Assembly: GCA_016712035.1 (NCBI GenBank)
Contig: JADJRT010000005.1
Span: forward strand, 198,912-262,911
Origin: Flammeovirgaceae bacterium
GTDB taxonomy: Bacteria > Bacteroidota > Bacteroidia > Cytophagales > Cyclobacteriaceae
Length of the DNA stretch: 64,000 nt
Reading direction: 5' to 3'
The notes beneath the pieces were generated by a model. It was given only the letters and a program-made list of their open reading frames with translations. It had not been told where the DNA came from and did no database searches. Positions 39,478 through 47,849 of the stretch are shown here, in pieces. Both the position numbers and the translations under genes were made by a program. How positions within the stretch are numbered: the first letter of the stretch is position 1; every line of letters starts with the position of its first letter.

Positions 39478-39665
39478 GTATGGTGGCAGGTCTCCTGGCT
39501 CTTCTGATTTTACTCGCCTTCTCATCCGCCAGCTGGCGGACAATGGACTTTGAATAAAATTTATCTCGCTTTGCGCGAAATCAGAACTACAGTTGCGGGA
39601 ACAGCCCCCGAGTTTAACGGGGTTCCCTTTTAACCCCGACATCGAATCGGGGACCATCAATACAG
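39478..39665 (-). promoter_or_regulatory. Cobalamin (adenosylcobalamin-type) riboswitch upstream of btuB
   Basis: On the minus strand the core reads TTAAAAGGGAACCCCGTTAA, then CTGTTCCCGCAACTGTA and, at the 3' side, AGCCAGGAGACCTGCC. These are the conserved core and B12-box elements of the Cobalamin riboswitch class, in the right order and spacing. Helix P2 is CCCCGA-TCGGGG near 39636-39654, and a variable-domain hairpin (CCGCCAGCTGGCGG) lies near 39526-39539. The roughly 115 bases between the 3' box and the btuB ATG are the expression platform. An open frame of 90 codons across it is not a gene. Confidence 0.95.
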
Positions 39666-39668
39666 CCG

Positions 39669-39676
39669 CAAACATA
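39669..39676 (-). promoter_or_regulatory. -7 box for the riboswitch-btuB transcript
   Basis: TATGTTTG matches TAnnTTTG and sits just before the riboswitch 5' end, so the transcript would start at the aptamer. No clear TTG is found 19-20 bases further upstream; the region is A/T only. Confidence 0.5.
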
Positions 39677-39702
39677 ATTAATTAATTTATTAATCTTGCA
39701 TT

Positions 39703-40846
39703 ATGATCTCATACCAAATTATAATTCGTTTCAATTCAATCGTAACTCTGTTCGCGCTGTTCCTTGTCTCCTGCGGACAACAAAAGAAATCTGATACAGT
39801 CAGTTTGCCTACCCAATTAAAGTACGCTACTGGATTTTCCGTGCGTGCCGAAGGTAATTCAAAACATGTAATTATTAACCTTCCGTACCCAGGTGCCGAG
39901 GAGGCCTATCACTATTTGCTTGTTCCACAGGGTGAAGAAGTCCCCGCTCACGACAACCAAACGCAGGTGGTTTATACGCCAATAAAAAAAATTGTCTGTA
40001 CCTCCACTACACACATTCCTTTGCTGGATTATATAAACGAAACTGAAGCTTTGATCGGATTTCCGACAACTGATTATATCAGTTCGAAAAAATGAGGCAT
40101 CGCGTGACCAAGAACTGGTAACTGATTTGGGTATTGATAAAGGAATGAATTTGGAAATATTGTATTCCCTCAAACCTGATCTGGTCATGAGTTATTCGAT
40201 GACAAGCGATTTGGGTCAACTTAAAAAGATAAAAGAATTGAACATACCTGTAGTAATTAATGCAGAGTATTTAGAGAAGCATCCGCTCGGGCGTGCCGAA
40301 TGGATCAAGTTTATGGCGCTTTTTTTTAATAAAGAAAAAGAAGCCGACTCCGTGTTCAACGAAATTGAAACCGATTATAATAGAACGAAGCAGTTAGTTG
40401 AAAATATTCCAACTCAACCAACTGTGCTGAGTGGCATTGTTTATGGTGAGGCGTGGTTTATGCCAGCCGGCAAAAATTATGCGGCTCATTTACTTCAAGA
40501 TGCCGGAACGGATTATCTATGGAAAGATACGGAGACAAGTGGTTTTCTGGAATTAAGTTTTGAGTCTGTATTTGAAAAAGCGAAGGATGCAGATTTATGG
40601 ATTGGTGTTGGCTCTTTTAACTCCCTGAATGAAATTAAAGCCGCTGATTCCCGATATTCATTATTTAAACCTTTTCAGGATAAGCAAGTGTTTACCTACA
40701 ACGCACGAACAGGCGCGAAAGGTGGCAGCGAGTTTTTGGAGCTGGGTTATCTAAGACCCGATTTAATTTTGAAAGACCTGGTTAAGATTGCGCATCCAGA
40801 ACTTTTGCCGAATCACGAATTATTTTTTCATAGAAGGTTAGAATAA
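39703..40846 (+). CDS. btuF: BtuF/FepB-like periplasmic substrate-binding lipoprotein, one frameshift
   Basis: The first 130 codons give a lipoprotein signal (FALFLVSCGQQKK, Cys at about residue 25) and the N-lobe of a helical-backbone binding protein. An extra A near 40092 breaks SSKNEASRDQELVTDLG; the second frame continues GMNLEILYSLKPDLVMSYS and PVVINAEYLEKHPLGRAEWIK, the PF01497-type pattern, to 40846. About 380 residues. It is divergent from riboswitch-controlled btuB, so it is most likely the cobalamin-binding protein for an importer whose permease and ATPase may be those at 9.9-11.9 kb. Confidence 0.82.
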
Positions 40847-40858
40847 GGAGGTGAAAAT

Positions 40859-40886
40859 GTCCTACATCTAGGAGATGTAAGGACAC
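40859..40886. terminator. Hairpin between convergent btuF and araC-type genes
   Basis: A stem of about 11 bp with one bulge (GTCCTACATCT / AGATGTAAGGAC) lies between the two stops. It is a likely bidirectional terminator, although the T-run is poor. Confidence 0.5.
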
Positions 40887-40896
40887 CTTACAATTT

Positions 40897-41796
40897 TCAA
40901 TTTGCCATTCTATACTCCTGTGGAGACATCCCTACTCGCTGCTTAAATAAACGCGTAAAGTGCTGTGGATATTTATAACCCATCTCGTAGGCAATTTCAC
41001 TTATCGACTTACTTCGGTCAAAGATTCTTTCTTTGGCTAGGTCAATCACCTTAGCTTGAATATATTCTAATGCGGATTTACCAATTTCCTTTTTTACCAA
41101 GTCACCAAAATAATTAGCCGACAAGTTTAATTGTTCAGCACAAAAAGCTACGGTTGGTAAACCAATAGTTTTAGGTTGATCTGTTTCAAAATATTTTTTA
41201 AGCAGACTTTCAAATTTTGTCAAAACATCCTTGTTAAGAGATTCACGCGTAATGAACTGTCGATCATAGAATCGAATACAATAGTTAAAGAAAAGCTCAA
41301 TATTACTTACGATTAGCGTTTTGCTATGCTTATCAACACCACGCTCAAGTTCTTCTTTGATTTTGCGGAAGCACTCCAATACAATCTGTTTTTCTCGTTC
41401 TGAGATGTGTAATGCCTCCTTCGAATCGTAAGAGAAAAATCCATATTCATCCATCTTTCGGCCGAGCGATGTTCCTTTGATGAAATCAGGATGAAATACC
41501 AATGCCCACCCTGTGGGTTGCACCAACCTCTCTTCGGATAAGTCAAAACCAAAAACCTGTCCGGGAGCAATGAATAGAAGGGTCTCTTCTTGATAGTCAT
41601 ATGTATTTCTTCCATATTGAAAATCCTCACACTTAAGATCCTTTAAAAAGATTACATAGATTTCAGATAGTTGCCGATAAGCTCGAATCGGTGAGGATTT
41701 CGATTGATCTAATACACTCACCAAAGGATGCAGCGTCTCCTGTCCTCTGCGTGAATTGAAATGCGTTACGCTTATTAGCTTTTCGATTTTATCCAT
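40897..41796 (-). CDS. AraC-family transcriptional regulator
   Basis: The 299 residues have an N-terminal cupin-like sensing region (IFLKDLKCEDFQYGRNTYDY, LLFIAPGQVFGFDL) and a C-terminal double helix-turn-helix AraC domain (YFGDLVKKEIGKSALEYIQ, KSISEIAYEMGYKYPQHFTRLFK, GMSPQEYR). It is divergent from a run of five exported proteins (41949-45058), with 152 bases between starts, and is their probable regulator. A TATCTTTG box at 41821-41814 is a possible -7 element for this gene. The inducer is unknown. Confidence 0.9.
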   Translation of the reverse strand: MDKIEKLISVTHFNSRRGQETLHPLVSVLDQSKSSPIRAYRQLSEIYVIFLKDLKCEDFQYGRNTYDYQEETLLFIAPGQVFGFDLSEERLVQPTGWALVFHPDFIKGTSLGRKMDEYGFFSYDSKEALHISEREKQIVLECFRKIKEELERGVDKHSKTLIVSNIELFFNYCIRFYDRQFITRESLNKDVLTKFESLLKKYFETDQPKTIGLPTVAFCAEQLNLSANYFGDLVKKEIGKSALEYIQAKVIDLAKERIFDRSKSISEIAYEMGYKYPQHFTRLFKQRVGMSPQEYRMAN

Positions 41797-41948
41797 GATT
41801 TTCGATTGCTATTCAAAGATAGTTTAAAAAAACAGGCTGATTTATTAGTCATCCTCCAATCAGTAATAATGGTATGAGATTCAGTAAATCGGGTAAACCA
41901 GCTCCAAATAAATCAGGGGACATTTGTGTATTAATAATTGAACATCAA

Positions 41949-42746
41949 ATGAGAGCTACGATTCGGGTCAAGGTAATATCAATAACGGTTTTGATGATCA
42001 GTCTGATTTCCATCCAACATCAGGACGGTTTTGCCCAAACTCGCGATAGTACTCTATTTTTTAAAAGCGCACTCAGCGTCACCCAAAATGGATTTTCATT
42101 TATTCCATCCTTTTCGCTGGGTAAACCTGCGATCATATTTGAACCTGCGGTTGGCAATAAGCGACTGAGCTTCGAACCTCAGTTCCGGTTTGCACTTGAA
42201 GGAAAGCCTTGGTCATTTATTTTTGTGTATAAGTATAAGTTGATTAACAGAAGTAAGTTCTACCTGCAAATCGGGGGACATATTCCAGCGATAATTTTTA
42301 GTACACAAACGGTTCAGAAAAATGGTGTGACTCAGGATGTAATAGTATCGCAGCGATTTTTGGCTGCCGAATTGATTCCAAATTATACATTGTCGGAAAA
42401 CGTAAGCATCGGGATGTATCTTTTGCGTGGTCATGGTTTTGATGAAGGTGGAATACGGGATTCTTACTATGCCGGATTGCGCAGCACGATCACCAATATC
42501 AACCTGACGAAACGAATATTCTTCAAGATAAACCCACAGGTATATTACTTAAAAACAGATGACAATGATGGAACCTATTTCACAAACACACTGACACTGG
42601 CCATACGCAATTTTCCGCTCTCTATTACAAATATTATTAACAAGGCCATTCAGACCGACATTCCAGGAAAGGACTTTGATTGGAATGTAAGTCTGGTCTA
42701 TTCGTTCGATAAAAATATGTTCGGCACTAATCATAAAAATTTATGA
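41949..42746 (+). CDS. Exported beta-rich, outer-membrane-like protein
   Basis: The preferred start is ATG 41949 (MRATIRVKVISITVLMISLI, a signal peptide); an upstream in-frame ATG at 41874 would bury the signal. The mature part of about 240 residues alternates polar and aromatic residues in strands (FSFIPSFSLGKPAIIFEPAV, WSFIFVYKYKLINRSKFYLQ) and ends in DWNVSLVYSFDKNMF, suggesting a small outer-membrane barrel. No family name is recognised. It overlaps the next gene by 4 bases and opens the exported-enzyme cluster. Confidence 0.65.
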   Translation: MRATIRVKVISITVLMISLISIQHQDGFAQTRDSTLFFKSALSVTQNGFSFIPSFSLGKPAIIFEPAVGNKRLSFEPQFRFALEGKPWSFIFVYKYKLINRSKFYLQIGGHIPAIIFSTQTVQKNGVTQDVIVSQRFLAAELIPNYTLSENVSIGMYLLRGHGFDEGGIRDSYYAGLRSTITNINLTKRIFFKINPQVYYLKTDDNDGTYFTNTLTLAIRNFPLSITNIINKAIQTDIPGKDFDWNVSLVYSFDKNMFGTNHKNL

Positions 42747-43219
42747 AAAAGAAATTAAGTATCTTAAAGCATGGAAGTATTCTACTGATAGTATTATCTC
42801 TTGGGGCTTGCAACAAAAGGGAGAATAACGATTCAATCTTCCCGAAAGGTGAGCTGGCACCTTCTGAGAATTTTACCGGCAATGCATGGAATAATCCTTT
42901 TGTCGCGAACGATACAGTTTACAATATAGTGGCAGGTAAAGTCTATTTCGAACCGGGCGCAAGAACTAACTGGCATTCGCATCCGAGTGGTCAACTATTA
43001 CTGATCATCGAGGGTGAAGGATTCCATCAAATTAAAGGCGAACCAAAGCAAGCACTCAAAAAAGGCGATGTGGTAAAATGCCCGCCTAATGTTATGCATT
43101 GGCATGGCGCGAGCGCAGCAACAGGGATGTCACACATCTATATTGTTCCCAATACGGAGAAAGGTATTGTAAACTGGATGGAGCAGGTTTCCAATCAAGA
43201 GTACGAATCCAATTATTAA
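42743..43219 (+). CDS. Cupin-domain lipoprotein
   Basis: The 158 residues have a lipoprotein signal with lipobox LSLGAC. The cupin barrel shows the two conserved metal motifs: WHSHPSGQLLLIIEGEG (with the His pair) and PPNVMHWHGASAATGMSH. The fold binds a divalent metal and is used by small-molecule oxygenases, isomerases and decarboxylases. The exported location is unusual for this class. It is translated in coupling with its neighbours (4-base overlap before, 6 bases after). Confidence 0.85.
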   Translation: MKKKLSILKHGSILLIVLSLGACNKRENNDSIFPKGELAPSENFTGNAWNNPFVANDTVYNIVAGKVYFEPGARTNWHSHPSGQLLLIIEGEGFHQIKGEPKQALKKGDVVKCPPNVMHWHGASAATGMSHIYIVPNTEKGIVNWMEQVSNQEYESNY

Positions 43220-43225
43220 AATGGT

Positions 43226-43639
43226 ATGAATAGGAAACTAATAAAAATAGTCCTTACACTGATGCTCACCCAATTCACATTACAAGTTGCTATTGCACAA
43301 GAGAAAGGGCAAATGGTGCGCTTGGCGAAACTCGTTATTGATTCTGCACAGTTAAAAAACTATAATGCCTACCTGAAGGAGGAAATTGAAACCTCGTTAC
43401 GCGTAGAGCCGGGCGTTCTGACTTTGTATGCTGTTTCTGAAAAGGAAAAACCAACTCACATTACTATTCTGGAAATCTATAAAAACGTTGATGCATACAA
43501 AGCCCACATTCAAACCCCTCATTTCATCAAATACAAAAACGGCACATTGGAAATGGTGAAATCACTCGAACTAGTTGAGACGGTTCCCATGTTACCCGAA
43601 TTGAATATAAATCAAAAAAAGAAGCACCGAAAAGATTAA
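43226..43639 (+). CDS. Exported antibiotic-biosynthesis-monooxygenase (ABM) domain protein
   Basis: The 137 residues start with a signal peptide (MNRKLIKIVLTLMLTQFTLQ, cleavage near VAIAQ). The mature dimeric ferredoxin-like domain shows VRLAKLVIDSAQLKNYNAYL, RVEPGVLTLYAV and TILEIYKNVDAYKAHIQTPHF, the ABM/YgiN pattern. Family members are cofactor-free monooxygenases on quinols or polyketide rings, normally cytosolic. Here the protein is exported, as are its neighbours. Substrate unknown. Confidence 0.85.
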   Translation: MNRKLIKIVLTLMLTQFTLQVAIAQEKGQMVRLAKLVIDSAQLKNYNAYLKEEIETSLRVEPGVLTLYAVSEKEKPTHITILEIYKNVDAYKAHIQTPHFIKYKNGTLEMVKSLELVETVPMLPELNINQKKKHRKD

Positions 43640-43659
43640 ATACTCAAACCCCATTCGAT

Positions 43660-44094
43660 ATGAAAAAACTACTCACCATAACAAATTTCATTCTATTGTT
43701 GATTATAACTAACACTATCTGCTTTGCACAAGTATCAAACGATCAATCGCGTCAGAAAAACATTGATGCTGATAACATCTTATTGAGCGTATTTGAAACC
43801 GGAGACGTTTCGAAACTTGATGCCATCATTGCCCGTGATTTCATTAACCATGCAGGTGCAGACAAGATTGGATTAGATAGTCTCAAAACTATGGTAAAAG
43901 GATTTCATGCTCGCATGAAGAACGTGAAGGTGGAAGTGGTGCGACAATTGGCCGATGATGAATATGTGGCGGATTGGGTTCGATTTATCGGTGAGAATAA
44001 TATGGTGATCGAAGGGATTGAGATGACCCGCTATTCTAATGGTAAAGCTAAGGAGCATTGGTTTTTTCCGGGAGGGCAGCCCAGAAGAAACTAG
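43660..44094 (+). CDS. Exported SnoaL-like / NTF2-fold protein
   Basis: The 144 residues start with a signal peptide (MKKLLTITNFILLLIITNTI). The mature domain has IDADNILLSVFETGDVSKLD, RDFINHAG, DSLKTMVKGFHARMKNVKVE and a C-terminal EGIEMTRYSNGKAKEHWFF, the SnoaL/ester-cyclase-like pattern of the NTF2 superfamily. Relatives cyclise or isomerise polyketides, but many act as binding scaffolds. It is the fourth gene of the exported cluster. Confidence 0.8.
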   Translation: MKKLLTITNFILLLIITNTICFAQVSNDQSRQKNIDADNILLSVFETGDVSKLDAIIARDFINHAGADKIGLDSLKTMVKGFHARMKNVKVEVVRQLADDEYVADWVRFIGENNMVIEGIEMTRYSNGKAKEHWFFPGGQPRRN

Positions 44095-44140
44095 ATTGGA
44101 TGATTAAGAATTTAAGATGTATTATAAAACCATTACGACT

Positions 44141-45058
44141 ATGAAAACAAAAATATGGATACCCGTGTCAATTGTAATTCTGATTTCAATTACACAGGCT
44201 TGCGCTCAAACGGACGGTTCGCAAATAAAAAATACTGAGAAGAAATTTCAAGCAAAGGCACCGCAAACACAGCCGTTTGGTAAAGAAGCTTTTGCTCCAT
44301 CCAAAACCACAACATTAAGATGGTTAGGTATGGCCGGTTTTCTAATTAACAGTCGCGGCACAACGATGATGGTTGATCCACTGTTGGAAGGTTACGACAT
44401 GCCTTTGCTCATGGATTTTCCTATCAAACCAAAAGACGTTCCGCATCTCGATGCTGTTTTTGCAACACATAGTGATAACGATCATTACAGCGTTGAGACA
44501 TTTCGCGATATGGCATCCGTCACAAAAGAATTCCACTCCACCATTTATGTAGATTCTTTAATGAAGAACGAAGGCCTCCACTCTTTCGGTCATTATATCG
44601 GAGAGACGTTTCATGTTGGAAATGTATCTGTGAAGTTAACGCTTGCCGATCATGCATGGCAAAATAATTTCCCTAAACCCGGTCAACGTTATTATGAGCC
44701 GGGTGATGCTTGTGGCTTCTGGTTCGACACACCCGATGGTTCTATCTGGGCACCAGGCGACTCAAGATTTATGCAAGAACAATTACATATGCCTACACCA
44801 GATGCTATACTGTTTGATTACTCAGAGGATGCTGCCTTTCATTCAGGTTTGGAAGGAGCAATCAAGATTGCCAATGCCTATCCCAATACACCATTAATTC
44901 TTGGTCATTGGGGTTTTGTAGATGCACCTGACTTTATTCCGTTCAATGGCGATCCCGAGAAGTTAAGGAAGGGCGTGATAAACCCAGAGCGCATTATTGT
45001 ACTTGCACCTGGGCAACCTTACACGCTTACTAAATTAAAAAAAACTTCAAAGAAGTAG
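44141..45058 (+). CDS. Exported metallo-beta-lactamase-fold hydrolase
   Basis: From ATG 44141 (MKTKIWIPVSIVILISITQA, with a lipobox-like ITQAC) the protein is about 305 residues. The MBL fold is marked by TTLRWLGMAGFLINSRGT, the metal-site variant THSDNDHYS (in place of HxHxDH), LADHAW, WAPGDSRF and LILGHWGF. UlaG/lactonase-type enzymes have a similar layout. It is the last gene of the exported cluster, 46 bases after the SnoaL-like gene. An upstream ATG at 44117 is less likely, as it precedes the signal. Confidence 0.85.
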   Translation: MKTKIWIPVSIVILISITQACAQTDGSQIKNTEKKFQAKAPQTQPFGKEAFAPSKTTTLRWLGMAGFLINSRGTTMMVDPLLEGYDMPLLMDFPIKPKDVPHLDAVFATHSDNDHYSVETFRDMASVTKEFHSTIYVDSLMKNEGLHSFGHYIGETFHVGNVSVKLTLADHAWQNNFPKPGQRYYEPGDACGFWFDTPDGSIWAPGDSRFMQEQLHMPTPDAILFDYSEDAAFHSGLEGAIKIANAYPNTPLILGHWGFVDAPDFIPFNGDPEKLRKGVINPERIIVLAPGQPYTLTKLKKTSKK

Positions 45059-45131
45059 ATGATAAAGCTTGTGATTGCGTTGCTTGAAGAGCATATGAGA
45101 TGATTATATTTTGATTACGATCAGGTCGGAA

Positions 45132-45167
45132 TAGATTAGCGGAAGGTCGAAGACCTGCGCTAATCTA
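45132..45167. terminator. Compound palindrome between convergent genes, with GGTC-GAAGACC core
   Basis: Outer arms TAGATTAGCG/CGCTAATCTA (10 bp) enclose an inner AGGTC/GACCT hairpin. It lies just past the restored stop of the BNR-type gene (minus) and after the hydrolase gene (plus), so it can end both transcripts. The inner core recurs at 61885-61898. Confidence 0.6.
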
Positions 45168-45169
45168 AA

Positions 45170-46168
45170 CTAATTCTTCCTAAGTCCAATTCCCGCAATC
45201 AGCCCCCGCTTAGTTATTTCAAGTGTTGTAAACGCGGTTGAATCCGGTAATCCGTTTTTAATCAAACGCCAATTTGTTCACCAATTATCAGAGGTGTAGA
45301 CACCGTACCATTGGGCTGCGTAAAGTTTATTGGCAAATCGTTTTACTTCAAATGTGTATAGGTTCTTTGCTCCAAGTCCAGCGTTTGCATTCTCCCAGGT
45401 CAACCCTTCATTCTCTGATCTTCTAAGTCCATCACCTAAGGTCATGGCATAAGTTCTTTGTCCATCCGTTGAAATGTCGTGCAGGGTATGAGGTTCATAA
45501 ACATATCTCCAATTTTTACCCTCATCGCTTGTGGAAACAGCTCCATTCATCAAGGCACCATAAATCTCCTCGTTTTTCCCTGCAAACCCATTAACCTGAA
45601 CACCTTTCCATATATGCGCCCAGGTACTGCCATTGTCCAAGGATTTATAAATACCATTGTCGGCACCAGCAAACAAAATGTTATCCTTTGCATAAAGGCA
45701 TCTGATAGCGGAATTGATTTGATTGATAGGAAAATCCCAGTTCTTCCCATTATCTCTTGAGATCATGACGCCATGCCTTAAAGTTCCAATAATCAATAAA
45801 TTGTTAATGGCCGAAATCGCATTGATGTCAATTCCATCAGGTAGATTTTCATCTATGCGCTTCCATTCCTCCTGATCTCCCTTAATAAAATAAATTCCGT
45901 TGTGATCAGTCGATGCAAAAATTCTGTTGTCAATAACCAGAAAAGAACTAACAGTGGCATCTCCAGTAATCCCATTGTCGAAGGGCAACCAATTAATTCC
46001 GCCATCTATAGAATGATAAACAACATGAATATTTTTTTGTTTGTTTATCAATTCAACCGGTTCGGACGAAGGCACTACTGTGGACATATGTTCGTCCCGG
46101 TTACTTCCCTTCTTCTCACAAGAAAGAAGCGTCAATAAAAAGAGTACGGCTATAGTAAATATTTTCAT
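45170..46168 (-). pseudogene. Lipoprotein with BNR/Ycf48-like beta-propeller repeats, broken by one in-frame TGA
   Basis: The first 296 codons give a lipoprotein (TIAVLFLLTLLSCEKK) with propeller repeats of the Asp-box type: SIDGGINWLPF, SRDNGKNWDF, SLDNGSTWAHI, SDEGKNWRYV, SENEGLTWEN. A TGA at 45280-45278 stops the frame within SDNW. The same frame then continues 35 codons (TNWRLIKNGLPDSTAFTT, and so on) to TAG at 45172-45170, exactly as the last repeat would. One substitution (for instance GGA to TGA) explains it. Whether this is a mutation or a read error cannot be told. Function: surface beta-propeller, partner unknown. Confidence 0.8.
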
Positions 46169-46227
46169 GGTATGGTGGACAACGTGAAGATACGAAACAC
46201 ACCTGATTACATCGCTTTTATCAAATG

Positions 46228-46261
46228 AAAGAGGTGTCCTCCATCATGTGGACACCTCTTT
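46228..46261 (-). terminator. Rho-independent terminator of the DUF4097 operon
   Basis: The stem AAAGAGGTGTCC/GGACACCTCTTT (12 bp) has a 10-base loop and lies 20 bases after the end of the gene at 46281-47009. Its A/T outer pairs can serve either strand. Confidence 0.8.
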
Positions 46262-46280
46262 CATTACCCAATTAATCACC

Positions 46281-47009
46281 TTACATCGCCTTTCTCAAAT
46301 ATACATTCCCGTATTTAGATTCAAAGCTATAGTGCGGGCCTGTTCCTGGTTTTGCTGAAACCACGGTGTGAAAATCTTTAAACTCTGTTCCCGTAAACTT
46401 CAAATCGAGGTTTGAATAAATTTGGCCATAGCTGGTTTCTGCTGTTAACTGTCCGGTTGTTCTTTCTTGCACTGAAACATCCACACCTCCATAAGTCGCT
46501 TCAACGGTTAGCGGTCCAGAAAAATTTCTCACTTCGGCTACTCCATAAACACATTCCAATTTGGTTTCCATATTTCTGGGAACTTTCACTTCCAACAAGA
46601 TGTCCATATCAACGCCCCACGATTGGACATTGAAGTCGCGGCCATTCTCTTCGCAATACTCTTTATAATCTTCTTTGGATTTGAAAACCATCTTTTCTCC
46701 TCCGCGATGAACGGTAATGCGTTGTGGTAAACTTTTCACGTTTCGAATCCTATTTTCAATGTACAGGGTGTTGCCCGATTTTGATTGTAAGAGTTCAAAG
46801 GCGTCATCCGATTCTCCACCGTTGATACTCACCGATCCGGTAATTGAAATCTCATTTTTGTCCCATGTACTTATTTTAATCAGTTCGGGGTAGTCAAACC
46901 GAAGGGAAATATTTTCTCCCGCAGCTACCGGATACGTTTCATTTACCGGAGTCTGAGCAACGAGCACTCCGGTAAATAAAGTGATGAGAATACTTATGAG
47001 CCCTTTCAT
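46281..47009 (-). CDS. Exported DUF4097-like (adhesin-type beta-helix) protein
   Basis: The 242 residues start with a signal peptide (MKGLISILITLFTGVLVAQ). The body is made of short repeating beta turns such as YGVAEVRNFSGPLTVEATYGGVDVSVQ (residues 150-176), ETSYGQIYSNL and SKYGNVYLRKAM, typical of DUF4097/DUF2807 right-handed beta-solenoids. It overlaps the paralogous gene upstream by 4 bases. The pair lies downstream of a sigma/anti-sigma locus on the same strand and may be a target of that sigma factor. Confidence 0.75.
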   Translation of the reverse strand: MKGLISILITLFTGVLVAQTPVNETYPVAAGENISLRFDYPELIKISTWDKNEISITGSVSINGGESDDAFELLQSKSGNTLYIENRIRNVKSLPQRITVHRGGEKMVFKSKEDYKEYCEENGRDFNVQSWGVDMDILLEVKVPRNMETKLECVYGVAEVRNFSGPLTVEATYGGVDVSVQERTTGQLTAETSYGQIYSNLDLKFTGTEFKDFHTVVSAKPGTGPHYSFESKYGNVYLRKAM

Positions 47010-47764
47010 TTTTTGCGAAGGTAAATTTTGCTGTAGTCGGAACGGAAGTCCACATTCATACCCCCGCCATTAATCTTGCCTTGTACCCGATCATTGTACC
47101 GAACGAAGTCTCCTTGCTTTTCAACATCGATCTTAATTTCGGGTGCAACCAGAATCTCGCCATAGGAAGTACTCATCTTTATGTTTGCTTTAATGGCCAC
47201 CGGCATGGTTACATCTACATATCCATAAACAGATACTATCGAAATTGGACCTTTAACATTAGTACTTAAGTCAGCCTCCACATGCCCGTACACCGTTTTG
47301 ATCGTTAACGGACCGGTCACATTTTCCAACTCAATGCTGTTGTAATTGGCCGACACTTCAATTTCGTTCTCCATGTTTTTGAATACCGCGGTGCCTCCAT
47401 ATTGCGATTCGTGTGAGAAGGAAACAATAACGCCTTTAGGAACTAAAATCTTTACATCGGGAGAATTCATTTTTTTCAATTGACCTACTTCCACCACATC
47501 TCCTTTTTGAGTTACGTTAATTCCAAGACCCGTATTGTCTTCCAGGCCTGAGCCGTTGATGGCTCGTAGTCCTTCAGCCCGCTCATCCTTCCCTTCACGA
47601 TGGTCGCGGGATGAAAAAATTATTTCATTTCCATTGTGCCCCTCAACCGTTACCCGGCCGATATTCAACTCCAATCTTCCCGAGCTTTTAGCTACCTTAA
47701 ATTCCTGCGCCTGCATGGTGCTTATCACGAACAAAGCCAGGCCTAATACTAATAACTGTTTCAT
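47006..47764 (-). CDS. Exported DUF4097-like protein, paralogue of the next gene
   Basis: The 252 residues have a signal peptide (MKQLLVLGLALFVISTMQAQ). Beta-solenoid turns follow: SANYNSIELENVTGPLTIKT, VYGHVEADLSTNVKGPISIV, SVYGYVDVTM and STSYGEILVAP, and it ends SDYSKIYLRKK. The C-terminal YLRK ending is shared with the neighbour, supporting a duplication. The upstream gap (47765-47849) separates it from the anti-sigma gene. Function unknown; probably at the cell envelope. Confidence 0.75.
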   Translation of the reverse strand: MKQLLVLGLALFVISTMQAQEFKVAKSSGRLELNIGRVTVEGHNGNEIIFSSRDHREGKDERAEGLRAINGSGLEDNTGLGINVTQKGDVVEVGQLKKMNSPDVKILVPKGVIVSFSHESQYGGTAVFKNMENEIEVSANYNSIELENVTGPLTIKTVYGHVEADLSTNVKGPISIVSVYGYVDVTMPVAIKANIKMSTSYGEILVAPEIKIDVEKQGDFVRYNDRVQGKINGGGMNVDFRSDYSKIYLRKK

Positions 47765-47849
47765 TTTTTTATAATTTAATTCGTTTTAACTCTTATCTAT
47801 GTCTACGCTACCGTCTTAAAATTGAATCTCTCTGCAGTGAGATTTTACT

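Noticed and set aside
39403..39675. A 90-codon minus-strand open frame
   Set aside because: It lies across the cobalamin riboswitch; conserved RNA elements explain the sequence and the peptide has no family features.
45278..45280. Selenocysteine or recoded TGA
   Set aside because: No insertion-element-like hairpin was seen directly after it, the expected residue from repeats is Gly, and many genes here end in TGA.
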